Origin: an uncultured Collinsella sp.
GTDB lineage: Bacteria; Actinomycetota; Coriobacteriia; Coriobacteriales; Coriobacteriaceae
NCBI GenBank assembly: GCA_900544875.1
Contig: UQWS01000005.1
Span: forward strand, 1 to 64,000
Length of the DNA: 64,000 nt
Direction of reading: 5' to 3'
Shown here: positions 32,590 through 43,447 of the stretch, in pieces
How the letters are laid out: each line of letters starts with the position of its first letter
Position numbering within the stretch: the stretch's first letter is position 1
Translations under genes and position numbers: made by a program
The notes under the pieces: generated by a model
What the model was told of the DNA's origin: nothing
The model's input: only the letters and a program-made list of their open reading frames with translations
Databases searched by the model: none

Positions 32590-33990
32590 TTACTTGTGGA
32601 CTAGGCGGACGCAGAAGTGGCCGTCGTAGGAGTCGGCGTTTACGGGGACGCTTTGGAAAAGTCCACGGTCGTTTTGACGTACGGAGACGAGCTTCTTGGC
32701 TTGTTCAAAATCGGGTAGCTGCAGAATTTGGGCTTCGGAGAGCGGCGCCACGCTAAAGCCTACGCCCTCGGGAGAGGCCAGGAAGGCATCCACGACCTGA
32801 GTGTTCTCCTCAGCAAAAACCGAGCAGGTGGCATAGATAAGCTCACCGCCGGCAGCAACGCGCGCGGCGGCTTCCTTGAGCATCGTCAGCTGCAGTTTAG
32901 GAAGCTCAACCGTCACGTCCTTTTCGGTCAAGCGCCACGGAATCTCAGGATGACGGCGCATGGTGCCGGTACCCGAGCACGGGGCATCGATAAACACCGT
33001 ATCGAACAGAACGGGTTTACCAAGCATCGCATCGAACGACGTGAGGACCGTATCGAGCTCGCACGCATCACCCGAGACGGTACGAACGCCCTTGATACCA
33101 GCCTTATGCAGGCGCGCAAGATTCTGATCACACTTGCGATCGTGCAAATCGAGTGCAGTGTGCTGACGGTCGTAGCCGGCACGCTTAGCCTGGCACATCA
33201 TCACATACGTCTTGGTACCACGACCGGCGCCAATCTCTAGGCAGCGCCCGGGACGAGTAGCCGCAGTAGCGATGAGCTGAGCGTTAAGGTCCGAGGCCAC
33301 GGCCGCCGCGCGTTCAAACACACCCGACGCAACTGTGGCCTGTGCATCGACCGGCGCATGGCAACCCGGGAACACAGGCGCAACAAACTGCGAGATATAC
33401 GGATCGGGCTTGGTCGCAAAGGCGTTCTCATGCAGGGCCAGCGGAGCGGGGGCCAGATTACCGGCAAAGCTAAGCGCGCCCTCCGGTGTGTCAAACGAAG
33501 CCATAATACGAGCGCACAGCCAACGCGGCAGACCCAACAGGCGCGACAGACGAACCAATCGGCGCTCGGACTCATCGGCATCCGCCGCAGTGGCAAAGTC
33601 CTCGACGTTGTCCGCGACCTTATGCAGCACGGCATTGGCCAAACCGGCGGCAGACTTAGCTCCGCTGCGCACCAGCTCAACGCCCTGACTCACCGCAACG
33701 CGGCCAGGCGTATGCAGGTAGAGCATCTCAAAGGCCGAGATGCGAAGCGCCATGCGAACACGCGGCGCGACTTTTTTGGGCTTATCGAGAAACTGGTCAA
33801 GCAGTTCGTCCAAAATGCCCTGCGTCGCGGCAACACCCAGCGCCAAGCGAGCCGCAAACGCGGAATCGCGCTGGTCAATGGCCTTGGCCGTAGCACGGGC
33901 AGAGAGCACGTCACGCGCATACATGCCGCGACGGTCGGCCTCCATCAGCACGTCGAGCGCAAGCTTGCGCGCGGGGGAAAGCTTGCTCAT
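32590..33990 (-). CDS. rsmB: 16S rRNA (cytosine(967)-C(5))-methyltransferase
   Basis: Methylates C967 of 16S rRNA with SAM. The 466 residues comprise an N-terminal NusB-like RNA-binding domain (~1-150) and a C-terminal Rossmann methyltransferase. Motifs are LEIGAGRGTKT (SAM site), FIDAPCSGTGTMRRHPEI (catalytic Cys in PCSG) and ATCSVFAEENTQVV (second Cys). The start is the ATG of MSKLSPARK, overlapping the fmt stop by 4 bp, with GGGGTG upstream. The frame continues five codons further without a ribosome site. Translational coupling with fmt is typical of the def-fmt-rsmB order. Confidence 0.93.
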   Translation of the reverse strand: MSKLSPARKLALDVLMEADRRGMYARDVLSARATAKAIDQRDSAFAARLALGVAATQGILDELLDQFLDKPKKVAPRVRMALRISAFEMLYLHTPGRVAVSQGVELVRSGAKSAAGLANAVLHKVADNVEDFATAADADESERRLVRLSRLLGLPRWLCARIMASFDTPEGALSFAGNLAPAPLALHENAFATKPDPYISQFVAPVFPGCHAPVDAQATVASGVFERAAAVASDLNAQLIATAATRPGRCLEIGAGRGTKTYVMMCQAKRAGYDRQHTALDLHDRKCDQNLARLHKAGIKGVRTVSGDACELDTVLTSFDAMLGKPVLFDTVFIDAPCSGTGTMRRHPEIPWRLTEKDVTVELPKLQLTMLKEAAARVAAGGELIYATCSVFAEENTQVVDAFLASPEGVGFSVAPLSEAQILQLPDFEQAKKLVSVRQNDRGLFQSVPVNADSYDGHFCVRLVHK

Positions 33991-34907
33991 GACAAAACAC
34001 CCCACGTCAGATTGGCACCCTGCAGACCGGCAGCCCAGGCAGAAGCAGCCATAGCACGCTTGCCGTCAGGCTTAACCTCGAGCAGTTCAACCGAGCCATC
34101 CGACAGGCCCAGGTAAACACGCTTGCTCTTAACGGCAACAGCGCCCTCGCCAAGCGACACATCGCTTGGCGCAGCATCGAGCACGCGAACCGACTTGCCG
34201 GCAATCACGCAGCGAGCGGGTGCAGTGTCGGACGAAGCCAGCACGTGACGCACACAATCGAGCGCCCCCATCTGCGGATCCAGACGCATCTCCTGCTTGG
34301 AAATCTTGGCAGCATGCGTGACGAGCGACTCATCCTGCTCGGTCCACACAGCGGTGCCATCGGCAAGAGAAGGAAGCGTATCGGCAAGCAGTTTGCCGCC
34401 AAGCTCACCAAGCTCCATGGTCAGCGCCTCAGCATGCTTACCGTCAACCGACGTGGAAGCCTGAGCACAATAAGCACCAGTATCCACGCCATGCCCAATG
34501 CGCATAATGGAAACGCCAGCAACCTCATCACCAGCAAGAATAGCACGCTGAATGGGAGCAGCCCCACGCCAACGAGGCAACAAGGACGCATGAACATTCA
34601 CAATACCAAGCGGCGCCATATGCAGCACTTCATCAGGCAAAATGCAACCGTACGCGGCCACACAGAAAATATCAGCCCGCGCAGCCTGGAGAGTATCAAC
34701 TACCTCAGGCGTCATACGATTAGCCTCAACAACCGGCAGGCCAAGCTCGAGCGCCTTGACCTTAACAGGAGACGGCTCAAGCTTCTTACCACGCCCACGA
34801 ACAGCATCAGGACGAGTAATGGCAAGCGCAATCTCATTCCCAGCCTCAACAAGCGAAGTCAGCGAAGGCACAGCAAAATCAGGCGTACCCATAAACACAA
34901 TACGCAT
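33987..34907 (-). CDS. fmt: Methionyl-tRNA formyltransferase
   Basis: Formylates initiator Met-tRNA using 10-formyl-THF. The 306 residues match the family. It begins MRIVFMGTPDFAVPSL and has the formyltransferase core, with the folate-binding SLLPRWRGAAPIQRAI and GVSIMRIGHGVDTG. The C-terminal OB-like domain contains VYLGLSDGSVELLEVKPDGKR. GGGGAG precedes the ATG. Deformylase is encoded upstream on the same strand, separated by a 320-bp gap holding a large hairpin element. Confidence 0.96.
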   Translation of the reverse strand: MRIVFMGTPDFAVPSLTSLVEAGNEIALAITRPDAVRGRGKKLEPSPVKVKALELGLPVVEANRMTPEVVDTLQAARADIFCVAAYGCILPDEVLHMAPLGIVNVHASLLPRWRGAAPIQRAILAGDEVAGVSIMRIGHGVDTGAYCAQASTSVDGKHAEALTMELGELGGKLLADTLPSLADGTAVWTEQDESLVTHAAKISKQEMRLDPQMGALDCVRHVLASSDTAPARCVIAGKSVRVLDAAPSDVSLGEGAVAVKSKRVYLGLSDGSVELLEVKPDGKRAMAASAWAAGLQGANLTWGVLS

Positions 34908-35123
34908 AAAGGACGTCTCCCCTCAACCAAAGCCGAGACGGCTACAAATAACAGCGGAAAGCCAATTACCAAGCCCATCCGCAATAACAATTCAACAAGA
35001 ACAAATATACCCAAAAACAAAGAAAGAGCCGCATAAAAGCAGCCCTCCCAACAAAGCAATTATCAGAGATGACGCCCCTCCCTGGCCCGATGGCACCCGA
35101 GCGAGACAGGCAGCGTCAACGTA
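34908..35123. other. Intergenic region with no recognised gene
   Basis: It contains A-rich sequence upstream of fmt. A hydrophobic 66-codon frame overlaps the fmt start on the minus strand, with no convincing ribosome site or family resemblance. I see nothing else here before the hairpin element at 35124. Confidence 0.4.
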
Positions 35124-35219
35124 GTCCCCGGGGCGCCCGCCTATATCGTCCCGCGCGCAGTTTCGCAGCGCAGCGAGAATGTTTGAGCACGGGATGATAT
35201 AGGCGGGAGCCCCGGGGAC
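35124..35219. repeat. Long hairpin element, copy A (30-bp arms)
   Basis: The arms at 35124-35153 and 35190-35219 match at 28 of 30 positions (GTCCCCGGGGC... with ...GCCCCGGGGAC). The 36-bp interior has GCAGTTTCGCA, GCGAG and TGTTTGAGCA, closely similar to the interior of the element at 41653-41771, while the outer stems are different sequences. Confidence 0.75.
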
Positions 35220-35227
35220 GGACAAAC

Positions 35228-35764
35228 CTACTCCGTCTCGCCCGGTCGAGCGCCGCGGGCCAGGGCGTCCTGGTACTCCTTGACTGCCTTGAGCCTCTGC
35301 ATGGGCTTGAGTCGCTCGAACATGGTGTTGCCGTGCAGGTGATCGATCTCGTGCTGCAGGCACACGCAGAACAGATCGCCCGAGGCCTCGTAGCGAATCA
35401 GGTTGGCATCCAGGTCATACGCCTCGACGACGACATGGTCGGGACGCTCGATCTCGCAGCTAATGCCGGGAATGGACAGGCAGCCCTCGCTAAACGGCAC
35501 CAGATGGTCGCTCTGCTCAACAATGACAGGGTTGATGAGCACGTACGGGTCATAGTCGTTCTTGTCGCTGTAATCGCAGTCGATGGTGACGAGTTGGATG
35601 AGCTCGCCGATCTGCGGAGCAGCCAGGCCGCAGCCGCCGTTCTCGAACATCATCTTCTTCATCTTCTCGGCAAGCGCCTCGATCGCTGGGGTGATTTCCT
35701 CGATGACAGCGCACTCCTGGCGCAGACGAGGGTCGGGCGACAGTACGATTCCGTTGGCTTCCAT
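35228..35764 (-). CDS. def: Peptide deformylase
   Basis: Removes the formyl group from nascent proteins with a bound Fe2+ or Zn2+. The 178 residues carry all three motifs: GCGLAAPQIG, EGCLSIPG (metal-binding Cys) and QHEIDHLHG (two metal-binding His and the catalytic Glu). The start is taken at the second ATG (MEANGIVLSP), since AAAGG lies six bases before it, whereas it abuts the first ATG directly. It follows priA by 19 bp and precedes fmt and rsmB on the same strand. Confidence 0.95.
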   Translation of the reverse strand: MEANGIVLSPDPRLRQECAVIEEITPAIEALAEKMKKMMFENGGCGLAAPQIGELIQLVTIDCDYSDKNDYDPYVLINPVIVEQSDHLVPFSEGCLSIPGISCEIERPDHVVVEAYDLDANLIRYEASGDLFCVCLQHEIDHLHGNTMFERLKPMQRLKAVKEYQDALARGARPGETE

Positions 35765-35782
35765 GGCCATCCTTTCGGGTTG

Positions 35783-38236
35783 TTACATCAAATCATAGGC
35801 GTCGACGTCAACACTCACGCTCACGCCACGCACGGAACCCACCTCTTTGAGGCAGGCATCGATATCATCAGAGACATGGTACCCCACGGGCGACTTCACA
35901 AGCAGGTGGAAGCGATAACGGTCCTTTGCTCTCTCGATTACACACGAAGCCGGACCCAGCACCTGCGGCACCGCGCTGCCCGACCGCAAAAAGTCGGGAG
36001 CGGCGGCATGCCATCGGCGCTTGAGCAGCTTTGCGATGCGCCCGATATAATCCTGCGCATCGCCGCGGCTAGCCGACCACACCAAAATGTTGACCAGACG
36101 AACGAACGGCGGATACAGTGCGTCGCGGCGCTGGTCCAGGTCGTAGTCGGTAAAGATCGAACGGTCGTGCTCGGCGACGGCGCGGATGACTGGGTCCTCG
36201 GGCAGATAGGTCTGGATGACGACCTCGCCAGGGCGATCGCCGCGTCCGGCACGGCCCGCGACCTGCTCCAGCAAATCGTAGGCGCGCTCCCCCGCTCTAA
36301 AATCGGGCAGCTTTAACGCAAAGTCGGCATTGACTACACCCACAAGCGTGACCTCGGGAAAGTCGAGGCCCTTGGCAATCATCTGGGTGCCCAGCAGCAC
36401 CGCGCAATCGGCGGCATCGAACTGCTCGAGCAACTTTTTATGCGCGTCCTTGCCACGCGTGGAATCAGCGTCCATGCGAATGATGGCGACGTCCTCGGGC
36501 AGCATTTGGTGCAGCGCGTCCTCAATCTGCTGCGTGCCCAGGCCCATTTTTGCCAGGTAGCGGCTGCCGCATTTGGGGCAACGACTCGTGGGTGCGGGAT
36601 ACGGCTGCACGCGCCAGGACGAACCACAGGTGTGACACTGCAGCGTGTGCGTGCGCTCGTGGTACGTAAGCGCCGTGGAGCAGTGGTTGCAAGTGGGGAC
36701 GCAACCGCACTCGCGACACATCAAAAACGGCGCAAAGCCGCGGCGGTTATGCAACAGCACAGCCTTTTCTCGCCGCTCCACAACGCGCTCCAGGCCTTCC
36801 ATCAGCGGTTTTGAGAACATTGAGCGGCTACCGTGCGAGAACTCGCGACGTAGGTCGGCAATGCGGACCGTAGGCAGGACCGCGTGACCCGGGCGTTCGG
36901 GCATCTCGACGCGCGTCCACGTGACGCCGCCGTACGTGCCGCGGTGGCAGCGGTCGAGCGCTTCGGCAGAAGGCGTAGCCGAGCCCAGCACGAGTGGGCA
37001 GCGATAGCGGCGCGCCATCTCGGCCGCCACCTCGCGCGCATGGTAGCGCGGACTGGAGCCCTGTTTGTAGCTGGTCTCGTGCTCCTCGTCGATGATGATG
37101 AGGCCCAGGTCGCTGAGCGGGCAAAAGAGTGCCGAACGCGCGCCGACGACAACACGGGCGGCGCCACTTGCGACCATATCCCACTGGTCCAGGCGCTCAC
37201 CGGCCGAAAGACGGGAATGGAAGACCGCGACCGTCTCGCCAAAGCGCGAACGGAAGCGGCCGACGGTTTGAGCCGTCAGCGAGATCTCGGGCACAAGCAC
37301 GCACGCTGAGCGCCCGGCCGCGAGCACGCGCTCGATAGCGGAGAGGTAGACCTCGGTTTTACCGGATCCGGTGACGCCGTCGACAAGGACCACATCGCCG
37401 TGTGCGTCCAGGCGAGCACGCTCAATCTGCGCGAGCGCCTGCTGCTGGCCGTTCGTGAGCGCGACCGGCGCCTTGCCGCTTGCCGAGGACAACGTGGTCT
37501 GCTCGCTGCAGCCACGCCAGGCGCGGCGCTCCTCCACCACCACGACGCCGCGTTTTTCGAGCGCCTTGATGGTCGCCGACATGTTGTTGTAGAGCAGGTT
37601 GAGATCGCGCGTCGTGACGGGGCCGCACTGAAGCGCCTCGATGAGCTGGCGTTGGCGAACGGCAGTCTTGGGCGGCGTATAGTCAAAGCCATCGGGCGTA
37701 AGCATCACCCAGCGGTTTTGGATAGGCTTGACGGCGGGGCGCTCAACGGTCCACACGCCGTCATCGCCCTTGACCACGCGCGGACTTCCACCCGGAGGCA
37801 AGAATAGGCGCAGGCACTCGGAAAGAGTTGCGACGTACTCGCGACTCATCCAGCGCGCAATGCGTGCAGCCTCAGCGGTAAAGAGCGGCTTGCTGAGGAT
37901 AGCCTCGATAGGCTTGATGCGCGCGGGGTCGAGGGCGTCGTTACCTTGTAGGTTGGCAAGCTTGGGCGCGATGTCGACGATATAGCCCGCGGCCGCACGG
38001 TTGCCAAAATGGACTAGGACGGTGGAGCCGATCTGGGCATCGTTGGCGAGTGACTGCGGAATGCCGTAGGCAAACGGCTCGGACAGCGCACGGGTGGGAA
38101 TGTCCAGGACCACGCTCGCGTAGGCGGCAATGGGCTCTGGCGCAGGCTCAGGTTTGGCCTGCTCGGCCGTGCGGGCATGCTTCATGGGAGCTTGCTCCGG
38201 TTCGGGCGAACCAAACAGCGACAGTTGCTCGGCCAT
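35783..38236 (-). CDS. priA: Primosomal replication restart helicase PriA
   Basis: A 3'-5' DNA helicase that reloads the replisome at stalled forks. The 817 residues have an N-terminal DNA-binding region after a ~40-residue Ala/Glu/Pro extension. Then come Walker A VTGSGKTEVYL, the Walker B box DEEHETSYKQ and LGSATPSAEAL. The zinc-binding cluster is CRECGCVPTCNHCS ... CHTCGS ... CPKCGS. Motif V/VI regions include LGTQMIAKGLDFP and QVAGRAGRGDRPGEV. AGGAGGT precedes the ATG. Confidence 0.96.
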   Translation of the reverse strand: MAEQLSLFGSPEPEQAPMKHARTAEQAKPEPAPEPIAAYASVVLDIPTRALSEPFAYGIPQSLANDAQIGSTVLVHFGNRAAAGYIVDIAPKLANLQGNDALDPARIKPIEAILSKPLFTAEAARIARWMSREYVATLSECLRLFLPPGGSPRVVKGDDGVWTVERPAVKPIQNRWVMLTPDGFDYTPPKTAVRQRQLIEALQCGPVTTRDLNLLYNNMSATIKALEKRGVVVVEERRAWRGCSEQTTLSSASGKAPVALTNGQQQALAQIERARLDAHGDVVLVDGVTGSGKTEVYLSAIERVLAAGRSACVLVPEISLTAQTVGRFRSRFGETVAVFHSRLSAGERLDQWDMVASGAARVVVGARSALFCPLSDLGLIIIDEEHETSYKQGSSPRYHAREVAAEMARRYRCPLVLGSATPSAEALDRCHRGTYGGVTWTRVEMPERPGHAVLPTVRIADLRREFSHGSRSMFSKPLMEGLERVVERREKAVLLHNRRGFAPFLMCRECGCVPTCNHCSTALTYHERTHTLQCHTCGSSWRVQPYPAPTSRCPKCGSRYLAKMGLGTQQIEDALHQMLPEDVAIIRMDADSTRGKDAHKKLLEQFDAADCAVLLGTQMIAKGLDFPEVTLVGVVNADFALKLPDFRAGERAYDLLEQVAGRAGRGDRPGEVVIQTYLPEDPVIRAVAEHDRSIFTDYDLDQRRDALYPPFVRLVNILVWSASRGDAQDYIGRIAKLLKRRWHAAAPDFLRSGSAVPQVLGPASCVIERAKDRYRFHLLVKSPVGYHVSDDIDACLKEVGSVRGVSVSVDVDAYDLM

Positions 38237-38267
38237 GGCGCCAGCACCTCCTATCCCATACGTCTAC

Positions 38268-38302
38268 AGAAACAAGAGCCCCACTCGCGGTGAGCGGGGC
38301 TC
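38268..38302 (-). terminator. Terminator between gltX and priA
   Basis: On the minus strand GAGCCCCGCT pairs with AGTGGGGCTC (one G-T pair), followed by TTGTTTCT. It lies 24 bp after the gltX stop. Confidence 0.75.
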
Positions 38303-38325
38303 GGATACATACGTTTGCGCAGCGA

Positions 38326-39801
38326 TTACAGCGCCATCGTGCGGGCGCGGTCGATGCGCGCCAGGCAGTCGTCGCGGCCGACGAGCGCCATGGTCTCGCC
38401 CAGCGGAGGGCTCACCATGTTGCCGCAGACGGCGACGCGCACGGCCTGGAACACCACGCGCTTCTTGAGGTCCATCTGCTCGGGCAGCGGCTCAAGCGCG
38501 GCATCGATGGCCTCGGCCGTCCACTCGGTAACACCCTCAAGCGCGGCCTTGGCGGCATCCAGAATGGCACCCATGCCCTCCTTGGCCAGGCCCTTGTTGA
38601 CAGACTTCTCGTCATACTCGAGCGTCTCGGCCGTGGCAAAGATGGGAGCGGCAACGGTCACGGCGTCGGCCGGCATCTTGGTGCGCGGCTTAACGATGGC
38701 GGCAAGCGCGTCGATCCAGTCCTCGCCGTACTCGACGTTACCCTCGATGAGACCCGCCTCGTGCAGCTCGGGGACCATGATCTCGTCGGCAAACTGGGCG
38801 TCAGACATGCCGTTGATGTACTCGGCATTGACCCAGTCGAGCTTCTTAGGGTCGAAGGTCGCCGGGTTCTTGGAAATGCGGTCGAGCGAGAACTTGCTGG
38901 CCAGAACATCGCGCGGGATGATCGTGGTCTCGCCGTCGAGCGACCAGCCGAGCAGCGCCAGGTAGTTGACGAACGCGTCGGGCAGGTAGCCGGCATCGCG
39001 GTACTCCTCCACCGAGGTGGCGCCGTGGCGCTTGGAGAGCTTCTTGCCGTCGGCGCCCAGGATCATAGAGATGTGGGCGAACGTAGGCACGGGCGCGCCG
39101 AGGGCCTCGTAGACCATGACCTGGCGCGGGGTGTTGGACAGGTGATCGTCACCGCGGATGACGTGGGTGATCTTCATCATGGCGTCATCGACGACGGTCG
39201 CGAAGTTGTACGTGGGCGTTCCGTCGGAGCGGAAGATGACAAAGTCGTCGAGCTCCTTGGCGTCGAAGGTCACCTCGCCATGGACGGCGTCGTGGATGAC
39301 GACGTCGCCGCGGTCCTCGGGCACCTTGATGCGCAGGACGTAGGGCTCGCCGGCCTCGATGCGGCGGCGTGCCTCCTCGGGATCAAGATCGCGGCAACGA
39401 CGCTGATAGCCCTGGAAGGGGTCCTTGCGCTCCTGAGCGGCCTTGCGATCGGCCTCGAGCTGCTCCTTGGTGCAGAAGCAGGGATAGGCCTTGCCCTCAT
39501 CCCAGAGCTGCTGGGCGGCCTGCTTGTAAAGGTCCAGACGCTCGGTCTGGGCATAGGGGCCAAAGTCGCCGCCCACCTCGGGGCCCTCGTCCCAGTCCAG
39601 ACCCAGCCAACGCATGGCGCGCAGAATGATCTGCGTGTTCTCGTCGGTGGAACGGGTGGGGTCGGTGTCGTCGATGCGCAGGATGAACGTACCGCCGTTT
39701 GCGCGGGCGAAAGCCCAGTTATAGATAGCGGTGCGGGCGCCGCCGATGTGCAGCTTGCCCGTCGGTGAGGGTGCAAAGCGGACGCGAACGTCTGATGCCA
39801 T
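38326..39801 (-). CDS. gltX: Glutamyl-tRNA synthetase
   Basis: Charges tRNA-Glu. The 491 residues start at the ATG of MASDVRVRFAPSPTG, which has GAGGAG six bases upstream; a 13-codon in-frame extension lacks such a site. The class I signature HIGH appears as KLHIGGARTAIYNW and the KMSKS motif as KKLSKRHG. The GluRS core includes YFCTKEQLEADR-like CFCTKEQLEADRKAAQ. The C-terminal anticodon-binding domain is all-helical. Monocistronic, with its own terminator. Confidence 0.96.
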   Translation of the reverse strand: MASDVRVRFAPSPTGKLHIGGARTAIYNWAFARANGGTFILRIDDTDPTRSTDENTQIILRAMRWLGLDWDEGPEVGGDFGPYAQTERLDLYKQAAQQLWDEGKAYPCFCTKEQLEADRKAAQERKDPFQGYQRRCRDLDPEEARRRIEAGEPYVLRIKVPEDRGDVVIHDAVHGEVTFDAKELDDFVIFRSDGTPTYNFATVVDDAMMKITHVIRGDDHLSNTPRQVMVYEALGAPVPTFAHISMILGADGKKLSKRHGATSVEEYRDAGYLPDAFVNYLALLGWSLDGETTIIPRDVLASKFSLDRISKNPATFDPKKLDWVNAEYINGMSDAQFADEIMVPELHEAGLIEGNVEYGEDWIDALAAIVKPRTKMPADAVTVAAPIFATAETLEYDEKSVNKGLAKEGMGAILDAAKAALEGVTEWTAEAIDAALEPLPEQMDLKKRVVFQAVRVAVCGNMVSPPLGETMALVGRDDCLARIDRARTMAL

Positions 39802-39888
39802 GGAAATCTCCTCGATTGCAGGATGGATGTCTAACTGCACCAGTATAAAGCATCAAAGCAACCTCCGCACAAAGGGCACCGACCAGTC

Positions 39889-40089
39889 ATTGGGGACAGA
39901 CTTAAATGACCATTCGTTGGGGACGTTCTTCGAAGCTAACTGAACAGGAGTGTCCCAAACTGCCGTCACTTGGGGACGTTCCTAAACTGCCGGCAGAAAA
40001 GGACCGTCCCCAAGTGCCGACACATAAGGAACGTCCCCAGGTGCCGTAAGAGTGTTCCTATTGGCTGGTCATTTAAGTCTGTCCCCAAT
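39889..40089. repeat. 201-bp nested palindrome with 24-bp perfect terminal inverted repeats
   Basis: The outer arms ATTGGGGACAGACTTAAATG(ACCA) at 39889-39912 and their exact inverse at 40066-40089 enclose further inverted copies: ACTTGGGGACGTTCCT, GGACCGTCCCCAAGTGCC and AGGAACGTCCCCAGGTGCC. No gene is present. It fills the gap between gltX and metK. Confidence 0.85.
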
Positions 40090-40202
40090 GAGTAGGTGCG
40101 GAAAGGGTGTGAATGTTTGATTTACGCGCTATGATGTGCCCTTGCATAGAGAGCCCGGCGGAATGGTAACGGTCGCTGGGACACGTTTTTGAAAGGACAA
40201 TC

Positions 40203-41483
<1,281 letters not shown>

Positions 41484-41522
41484 TTAAGAACCGCTAAGGT
41501 CACAACAACATATGCACTTTCA

Positions 41523-41557
41523 AAAGAAGTACCGGTCCCAACCGGTACTTCTTTTTT
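41523..41557 (+). terminator. Terminator of metK
   Basis: A perfect 14-bp stem, AAAGAAGTACCGGT with ACCGGTACTTCTTT, loop CCCA, running into a T-rich tract 40 bp after the metK stop. Confidence 0.93.
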
Positions 41558-41652
41558 ATTTAACCGGTGGTGAAGATGAGCCACTGCGGGACATGGAATA
41601 GGTCACCAGCCAATGAATTTTGGAGCACACGCGCCTCTACCATGTATCCTTA

Positions 41653-41771
41653 GTCCCGAGGGCGGGGCATAAGGTCGGTCGCGAGTTCCGCACGAGCCGG
41701 AGAGCACTTAATGTGCTCTCCGTGCGAGCAGGACTGTCCGAGCAGGCGACCTTATGCCCCGCCCTCGGGAC
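41653..41771. repeat. Long hairpin element, copy B (25-bp perfect arms, nested hairpin)
   Basis: The arms at 41653-41677 and 41747-41771 (GTCCCGAGGGC... with ...GCCCTCGGGAC) are perfectly complementary. Inside is a second palindrome with GGAGAGCAC/GTGCTCTCC flanked by CGCACG/CGTGCG. The interior motifs CGAGTTCCGCA and TGTCCGAGCA resemble those of the element at 35124-35219. It ends 23 bp before the serine dehydratase start, so in this orientation it would lie in that gene's leader. Confidence 0.8.
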
Positions 41772-41794
41772 GAAGGGATAGAGAAGGAGCACCC

Positions 41795-43402
41795 ATGGCA
41801 GGCAAGCCGCAAACACTAGCTACGACCTCGGCATTCGAGATCTTGGGCCCCGTCATGGTCGGCCCCAGCTCATCGCACACCGCCGGCGCCCTGCGCTGCG
41901 CACAAGTTGCCGCCAGCCTGCCGGAAGGCCGCATCACCAAAGTCACCTTTGGCCTGTGGAACTCCTTCGCCCACACCTACCGCGGCCACGGCACCGACCG
42001 CGCTCTCGTCGCGGGCATTCTGGGCCTCGACACCGATGACGAGAACATCAAGCAGGCCTTTGACCTCGCACGTGAGCAGGGCCTCGAATATCACTTTGAC
42101 ATCAAGGGCGACGACGCCTCCATCCACCCCAACACCGTCGACATCGATATGGTCGACGCCACGGGCGCCACGGCGCAGGTCCGCGGCGAGAGCTTGGGCG
42201 GCGGCAAGATGCGCATCAGCCGCATTAACGGCGTCGGCGTTGACATCTCGGGCATGTACTCAACGCTCTTCGTTGCGCACAAGGACGTCCCCGGCGTGCT
42301 CGCCGCGCTCACCAACCTGCTCGCCTACGCCCATGTGAACATCGCCTTCTGTCGCACCTACCGCACCGAAGTGGGCGGCCAGGCCTACTCCGTCTTTGAG
42401 ACCGACGGCGCGCCCGACGACACTGTTGTCCCGATGCTGCGTAAGCTCGACAATGTCGATTACGCGACCTTTATCGAGCTCCCCGGTTCTGCTTCGTCGC
42501 TCTCCCCCGGCGTCTCGGCCAAGGAAATCTTCGACGACGGCGAGCAGCTGCTCGATGCGTGCGAGGAACTGGGGCTCAGCATCGGCGCCGTTATGGCCGT
42601 GCGCGAGGCGCGTCTGACCGGCGAGGCCCACGCCGTCGCCGCCATGCGCCGCGTGCTCGACGTCATGCGCGAAGAGACCACAGCCCCCATTTCCAATCCA
42701 CAGCGCTCGCTCGGCGGCCTCATCGGCGGCGAGGCAAAGCTTGTCGATGCCACCAGCCGAAACGATCTGAGTATAAGCCTGATGGGCGCCGTCCAAACCG
42801 ACGCCGTGGCCCGCGCCATGGCCGTGCTCGAGCGCTCCGCCACGATGGGAGTGATCGTCGCCGCTCCCACGGCAGGCTCCGCGGGTGTCGTGCCCGGCTG
42901 CGTGCTGGCGCTCGCAGACCATCTGCAGCTGGACAACGAGCAGGTCATGGATGCCCTTTATTGCGCCGCCGCCATCGGCCTCAACCTCACCACGAGCGCC
43001 TGCGTTGCCGGCGCCGAGGGCGGCTGTCAGGCCGAGGTGGGAAGCGCCGCCGCCATGGCAGCCGCCGCGCTGGTGCAGATGCTCGGCGGCACACCCGAGC
43101 AGGCGCTCGACGCCAGTTCCATCGCGCTGAGTAATCTGCTGGGCCTCGTTTGTGACCCCGTCGGTGGCCTCGTGGAGGTGCCCTGCCAAAACCGCAACGC
43201 CATCGGCGTGGCAGCCGCCTTTAGCTCCGCACAACTCGCCCTCGCCGGCATTAAGAGCCTGGTGCCGTTTGACCAGATGGCACACGTCATGCTCTCGGTG
43301 GGCCACGCGTTGCCGGCCACGCTGCGCGAGACGGCAAAGGGCGGCATCGCGCAGGCTCCGGCCGCACTTTCGGCCTGTGCAAAATGCGGTGTGTGCGGAT
43401 AG
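41795..43402 (+). CDS. sdaA: L-serine ammonia-lyase, single-chain iron-sulfur type
   Basis: Deaminates L-serine to pyruvate with a 4Fe-4S cluster. The 535 residues hold both usual parts in one chain. The N-terminal beta-type domain has GPSSSHTAGALR, followed by an ACT-like region near 170-240. The alpha-type domain has SACVAGAEGGCQAEVGSA and CDPVGGLVEVPCQNRNAIG, providing cluster cysteines. The start is the ATG of MAGKPQT, with AAGGAG seven bases upstream; the open frame to 41711 runs through the hairpin element and is not credible. A terminator hairpin follows. Confidence 0.94.
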   Translation: MAGKPQTLATTSAFEILGPVMVGPSSSHTAGALRCAQVAASLPEGRITKVTFGLWNSFAHTYRGHGTDRALVAGILGLDTDDENIKQAFDLAREQGLEYHFDIKGDDASIHPNTVDIDMVDATGATAQVRGESLGGGKMRISRINGVGVDISGMYSTLFVAHKDVPGVLAALTNLLAYAHVNIAFCRTYRTEVGGQAYSVFETDGAPDDTVVPMLRKLDNVDYATFIELPGSASSLSPGVSAKEIFDDGEQLLDACEELGLSIGAVMAVREARLTGEAHAVAAMRRVLDVMREETTAPISNPQRSLGGLIGGEAKLVDATSRNDLSISLMGAVQTDAVARAMAVLERSATMGVIVAAPTAGSAGVVPGCVLALADHLQLDNEQVMDALYCAAAIGLNLTTSACVAGAEGGCQAEVGSAAAMAAAALVQMLGGTPEQALDASSIALSNLLGLVCDPVGGLVEVPCQNRNAIGVAAAFSSAQLALAGIKSLVPFDQMAHVMLSVGHALPATLRETAKGGIAQAPAALSACAKCGVCG

Positions 43403-43420
43403 CGACAAAGAACGGCTCGA

Positions 43421-43447
43421 AGGTGGGACAAATGTCCCACCTCTTTT
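43421..43447 (+). terminator. Terminator after serine dehydratase gene
   Basis: AGGTGGGACA and TGTCCCACCT form a tight stem 18 bp past the stop, followed by CTTTT. Confidence 0.75.

Noticed and set aside
34859..35059. 66-codon hydrophobic minus-strand frame between def and fmt
   Set aside because: Overlaps the fmt start, lacks a ribosome site, and its hydrophobicity can come from the A-rich plus strand.
40090..40202. SAM riboswitch upstream of metK
   Set aside because: Only a short hairpin is seen; I could not match the conserved core of any SAM riboswitch class.
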